NCBI GenBank assembly: GCA_002371025.1 | Contig: DFFQ01000014.1 | Span: 1-7,937 of the forward strand | DNA: 7,937 nucleotides | Source of the DNA: Lachnospiraceae bacterium UBA3772 | GTDB lineage: Bacteria; Bacillota; Clostridia; Lachnospirales; Lachnospiraceae | Direction: 5' to 3' | Program-made: the position numbers and the translations under genes | In this document: in pieces, positions 5,008 to 7,937 of the stretch | Position numbering within the stretch: position 1 is the stretch's first letter | How the letters are laid out: every line of letters starts with the position of its first letter | Notes under the pieces: generated by a model | Seen by the model: the letters and a program-made list of their open reading frames with translations, nothing else | Database searches by the model: none | What the model was told of the DNA's origin: nothing

Positions 5008-6054
5008 TTAACCAATTCTTTTTACCAGCTCAAATCCCGCTACTTTCTTTTTATCAATAGTTAGTAAAATTGATTTAACGATAAAATAGTCTTCTATATC
5101 ATTAGCTTTTGCTAATTTTTGATAACCAATTTTATTATAAATATTAGCAAGTTTCTTTTTTAAATCATATTTACTTATTCTATCTTTTTCTCTGAATTCA
5201 GAGTAAATAGTTCTTTTTAATAATGATAAATCAAAAGTCATGATATCTAACTCTCTTTTTATTTTTGTTGTATGATATCCAAGAGATCGAAGTCTATTTT
5301 TTCCTAGTGATAAATAAATCCAATCTTCCGCGTTTAATAGGTAAAATACTAAATCTTCTTCTATATTTGAGTTACCTATTTCTAATAATCTATCATAAAC
5401 TGTTTCAGCTTTTTTAATATTGTCATATAAATTTTTATACTTGTTTATTAAATTTTGGCGAATAGTTAGAAAATTTAGCATTTCCTCAATAAATATATCC
5501 TCATCTACTTCTAAGAAATCACATATATTTTTAAATGATCCATTTTTGTAATCATCTAATAAATATATCATCTTTCTCACTTCGGTAATAGTATCCCTTG
5601 ATATCATCTTTTCTGATTTTTTCGATAATATATTTATTGCTACGGATACCGGAATTTCTAAAACATCCCCGGTTTTCTTCATTTCTGTTATATAATTTTC
5701 ATTACATTCTATAGGAATTGCTTTTCGTATTTCTTCAATAGTAGTATATTTGTTAAAGAAATCTATTATTTCATCTCTGTACTCAAATACTTCTCTTCTC
5801 CCGAGATGTTGATATGGTTTAAAATATCTGTGAATAATAGTTTCATCCGCCTGAGTTCCACCTTCAATAATCTTAAATATTTTAAAAGCGAAATTAGATG
5901 TACTATGTGTTTTTAATCTGTTTTTATTTATTTCATCAGAGCTAAAGCCAATTTTAATGACTTTGACAAGATCATCAGCTAGATTTATTGAATCTAAGTT
6001 TTCATTTTCTATTTCTTCATTTTTAAACCCAACTGTGACCAATACATAAATCAT
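5008..6054 (-). CDS. GIY-YIG/T5orf172-like nuclease with a C-terminal domain shared with the adjacent helicase
   Basis: A 348-residue protein. Residues 1-102 fit the degenerate GIY-YIG nuclease branch (T5orf172/MUG113 type): MIYVLV as the GIY strand, VIKIGFSSD (32-40) as the YIG strand, an Arg in a helix (R46), H75 in ETIIHRYF, and E88 after GRR (85-87), the expected metal-binding Glu. Such proteins nick or cut DNA, and many are phage mobile or recombination endonucleases. Residues 110-215 are helical and unrecognised. Residues 220-348 are homologous by eye to the end of the helicase encoded just upstream. ATG at 6054-6052 lies 6 nt after the helicase stop, with a purine-rich AAAGGAGAA in the helicase's last codons serving as a likely ribosome binding site. 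The two genes therefore form one operon and are probably used together. Confidence 0.85.
   Translation of the reverse strand: MIYVLVTVGFKNEEIENENLDSINLADDLVKVIKIGFSSDEINKNRLKTHSTSNFAFKIFKIIEGGTQADETIIHRYFKPYQHLGRREVFEYRDEIIDFFNKYTTIEEIRKAIPIECNENYITEMKKTGDVLEIPVSVAINILSKKSEKMISRDTITEVRKMIYLLDDYKNGSFKNICDFLEVDEDIFIEEMLNFLTIRQNLINKYKNLYDNIKKAETVYDRLLEIGNSNIEEDLVFYLLNAEDWIYLSLGKNRLRSLGYHTTKIKRELDIMTFDLSLLKRTIYSEFREKDRISKYDLKKKLANIYNKIGYQKLAKANDIEDYFIVKSILLTIDKKKVAGFELVKRIG
5011..5397 (-). repeat. Shared C-terminal domain, nuclease copy
   Basis: Encodes residues 220-348 of the nuclease. Landmarks in order are YDRL, YLSLGKNRLRSLGYH, IYSEFREKDRIS, LKKKLANIY, AKANDIEDYF and GFELVKR. The same landmarks in the same order and spacing end the neighbouring helicase. 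The pattern of short helices followed by a small strand-rich end could be winged-helix-like, which is inference. Confidence 0.75.
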
Positions 6055-6060
6055 TCTCTA

Positions 6061-7937
6061 TTATTCTCCTTTCTTCTTTAATAATTCAAACCCCTTTCCT
6101 CTTTTACCTTGAAGTGATGTGATATTAATCAATGAGACTTCAAACCATTCCTCTAAATCATTGGCCTTAGCAGATTTACTATATGATATTTCACTATAAA
6201 TCTTAGCCAGTTTTTCTTTTATGTCAGATAAAGATATTCTATCTCCTTCCTTAAATTCAGAGTATATTTTATCTTTTAATTCTATTATTTTATCAGTTTT
6301 TGTATCTCCAAGTTCTTTTTCAATCTTGGAAGAATGATAACCTAGAGCTTTTAATCTATCTTTTCCTAGTGATAAGTATCTTGTAGTTTTATCATCAAGT
6401 TGACGCTCTATAACTTTTCTAGCTTCATCACTAAGATTGGCCTCGCAGAGAAATTTTAGCCTATCATAAATTGTTTTTAGTTCATCATATTCAGTAAAAA
6501 AGGCGTTCATTTCTCCTCGTATTCCATCACTAAAGTCTATATCTAGAGCACTAATTACACTGAAACGGTCGGCATACTCTGTTTGCTGTATATCATATGC
6601 CCTTCTTTCAGATATTATTACCAAGTTGTTTATTTCAGGTTTGAGATTACTATAACCTCTTTTATTAACACCTACATAATCATCTTGATAATTATCATTT
6701 TCAACTCCTCTAAGATATTTATTTGCTAAAACGCCCTTAGTATCTTCCGGTGCTGAATCAAAAGCTCTAAGCAATTTTTCTGTTGCTTCAAGTTTTTTAT
6801 TAATTATAGCATCGAATTCTTCAGGGCTTGGAATTTTATTTTTTGTACTATTAGTAAGTGGCTTATAGTAGAATCTTGCCCAGTTTTTCCATGGATTTTC
6901 CCATAGTCTTTGCCTTCCTAGAATCTGGGGAAGATCAAGACTTATATCCACTGCTAAACAATCAACATTAGCGTCACTGAGAATTATACTAATAGCACAA
7001 GGACTATAAAAATCAGCGCCAAGATAAACAGTACGGGTACAGAAGGTAAACATCTTTCTAGGTTCGTTTTCTAGTGGAACTCGGCCTATTTCCCATTTTA
7101 TACCAAGTTTATTCTTTATCGTTTTATCATTCTTTAAAGTCTTAGCACAAAGAATATTGCATTCTTCTGGTTTTAAATTATTCTTTTTAATAATCTGAAC
7201 AATATTATTCACTGAATTAACATAAAATACCACCTCTCTAGATTCATAAAACTTTGGATTTCCATTTTCATCACTTCTATAAGTTGTTACAAAACGTCCT
7301 GCTTTATAATCTTCTATTATTCTTTTTGCAGGATCATAGATTGATCTAACCACTCTTACATCAAGGTCGGGTTTTTGAATTCTTCCTGGGTCTAGAGCTT
7401 CCCAGTCTAGTTCATAATAAGGCAACTCGGCAAATTCTGGTATGTCTTTCAGATATTCTCCCATCATGGGAGTTGCTGAAAGATAACATACTCTTTGAAT
7501 GTCTTGGAGTTGTCCCACAAATTCTAATTCTGTTCCGCTTTTAAATCGCGCATCAGTAAAAATGCTCTGAAACTCATCAACGACGATTTGAAAAGCTCCT
7601 AATATTCCTCGTTCTTTTAGGACGCTTTTTAATGCGTGGAATGAATCATAAGTTACAAGGATTTTCTTAGGTTTAATATTTCTGACAAGAAAGTATTCGT
7701 CAAGTTCTGTCCTAATTTTCTCGCAGAGGTTTCTAGTTTCCTCATTGATTTCATTTTCTGTAGGGTCTTCAACTCTTTCCGCTGGATTTGGCTTTTTTCT
7801 TTCATTACTTATATCCTTATCCACCCCTAACTCTTTGTCATAATATTCACTCCTAATCCTGTAAACCTCACCTTCATGTTGTTCTGTTTTATTGTCCAGT
7901 AGTATATTTCTAGGACTACACAGAACGACATTAAATT
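6061..7937 (-). CDS. Superfamily 2 DNA/RNA helicase (5' end outside window)
   Basis: An ATP-dependent nucleic-acid translocase, probably acting in phage replication, recombination or DNA entry. The frame is open to the right edge (624 visible residues). A GTG at 7824 is an internal codon, since upstream residues include VVLCSPRNILLDNK, a plausible motif Ia; Walker A should lie beyond the edge. Counting residues from that GTG, motif II is VVDEFQSIF (DEFQ 83-86), motif III YLSATP (SAT 116-118), a motif IV strand lies near VVFYVNS (198-204), motif V is RTVYLGADF (264-272), and motif VI is QILGRQRL (Q300-L307, with the arginine fingers). Residues 340-450 are a poorly recognised linker. Residues 453-587 repeat the C-terminal domain of the nuclease gene that follows 6 nt downstream. 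Family is secure; the precise pathway is not. Confidence 0.9.
   Translation of the reverse strand, partial: FNVVLCSPRNILLDNKTEQHEGEVYRIRSEYYDKELGVDKDISNERKKPNPAERVEDPTENEINEETRNLCEKIRTELDEYFLVRNIKPKKILVTYDSFHALKSVLKERGILGAFQIVVDEFQSIFTDARFKSGTELEFVGQLQDIQRVCYLSATPMMGEYLKDIPEFAELPYYELDWEALDPGRIQKPDLDVRVVRSIYDPAKRIIEDYKAGRFVTTYRSDENGNPKFYESREVVFYVNSVNNIVQIIKKNNLKPEECNILCAKTLKNDKTIKNKLGIKWEIGRVPLENEPRKMFTFCTRTVYLGADFYSPCAISIILSDANVDCLAVDISLDLPQILGRQRLWENPWKNWARFYYKPLTNSTKNKIPSPEEFDAIINKKLEATEKLLRAFDSAPEDTKGVLANKYLRGVENDNYQDDYVGVNKRGYSNLKPEINNLVIISERRAYDIQQTEYADRFSVISALDIDFSDGIRGEMNAFFTEYDELKTIYDRLKFLCEANLSDEARKVIERQLDDKTTRYLSLGKDRLKALGYHSSKIEKELGDTKTDKIIELKDKIYSEFKEGDRISLSDIKEKLAKIYSEISYSKSAKANDLEEWFEVSLINITSLQGKRGKGFELLKKKGE
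6064..6072 (-). promoter_or_regulatory. Likely ribosome binding site of the nuclease gene
   Basis: On the minus strand AAAGGAGAA lies within the last codons of the helicase, about 9-11 nt before the nuclease ATG. It is one of the few Shine-Dalgarno-like sequences in the window and supports both the start choice and co-translation of the two genes. Confidence 0.45.
6064..6468 (-). repeat. Shared C-terminal domain, helicase copy
   Basis: Encodes residues 453-587 (counted from the GTG at 7824): YDRL, YLSLGKDRLKALGYH, IYSEFKEGDRIS, IKEKLAKIY, AKANDLEEWF and GFELLKK. It lies beyond the helicase core motifs, so it is an accessory targeting or nucleic-acid-binding module rather than part of the motor. 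Identity with the nuclease copy is high in the landmark blocks, implying fairly recent duplication or domain exchange. Confidence 0.75.

Noticed and set aside
1..7937. CRISPR array, insertion sequence or transposase gene.
   Set aside because: No regularly spaced direct repeats, no transposase-like protein and no terminal inverted repeats with target duplications were seen.

Overview
The window is AT-rich, gene-dense DNA that reads as part of a tailed double-stranded DNA phage (or prophage) genome. The firmest marker is a long terminase large subunit gene running off the left edge. The absence of strong Shine-Dalgarno sequences before most genes, the small leaderless-looking genes and the protein families suggest a phage of Bacteroidetes-type hosts, plausibly crAss-like. 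That placement is an inference from style and gene content and was not tested by a search. Stops TAA, TAG and TGA all end plausible genes here, so nothing indicates stop-codon reassignment.

Left part (1-2967, all on the minus strand, so reading right to left): a 46-residue protein, a 57-residue protein, a 234-residue helical acidic protein, then terminase TerL. The last three genes are closely packed (11 nt and 2 nt between them) and look like one packaging/virion operon continuing beyond position 1. A stem-loop (2763-2796) lies in the leader of the 57-residue gene.

Middle part (2968-5007): 2968-3164 is non-coding and holds two related compact stem-closed elements with tRNA T-loop-like hairpins. 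Then comes a 226-residue minus-strand gene whose ATG abuts, with no spacing, the ATG of a plus-strand 126-residue gene, the only convincing plus-strand gene here. Positions 4227-5007 form about 780 nt without a convincing gene. They contain a short orphan reading frame, inverted repeats, a visibly GC-richer and strongly self-complementary patch (about 4640-4835), and two stem-loops, one of them a likely terminator for the genes to the right.

Right part (5008-7937, minus strand): a two-gene operon. The upstream gene is a superfamily 2 helicase, cut by the right window edge and still open there. The downstream gene is a GIY-YIG/T5orf172-like nuclease. Both end in the same roughly 130-residue C-terminal domain, suggesting that a nuclease and a helicase are directed to a common target or partner. 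With the tandem tRNA-like elements, this is the most notable thing in the window.
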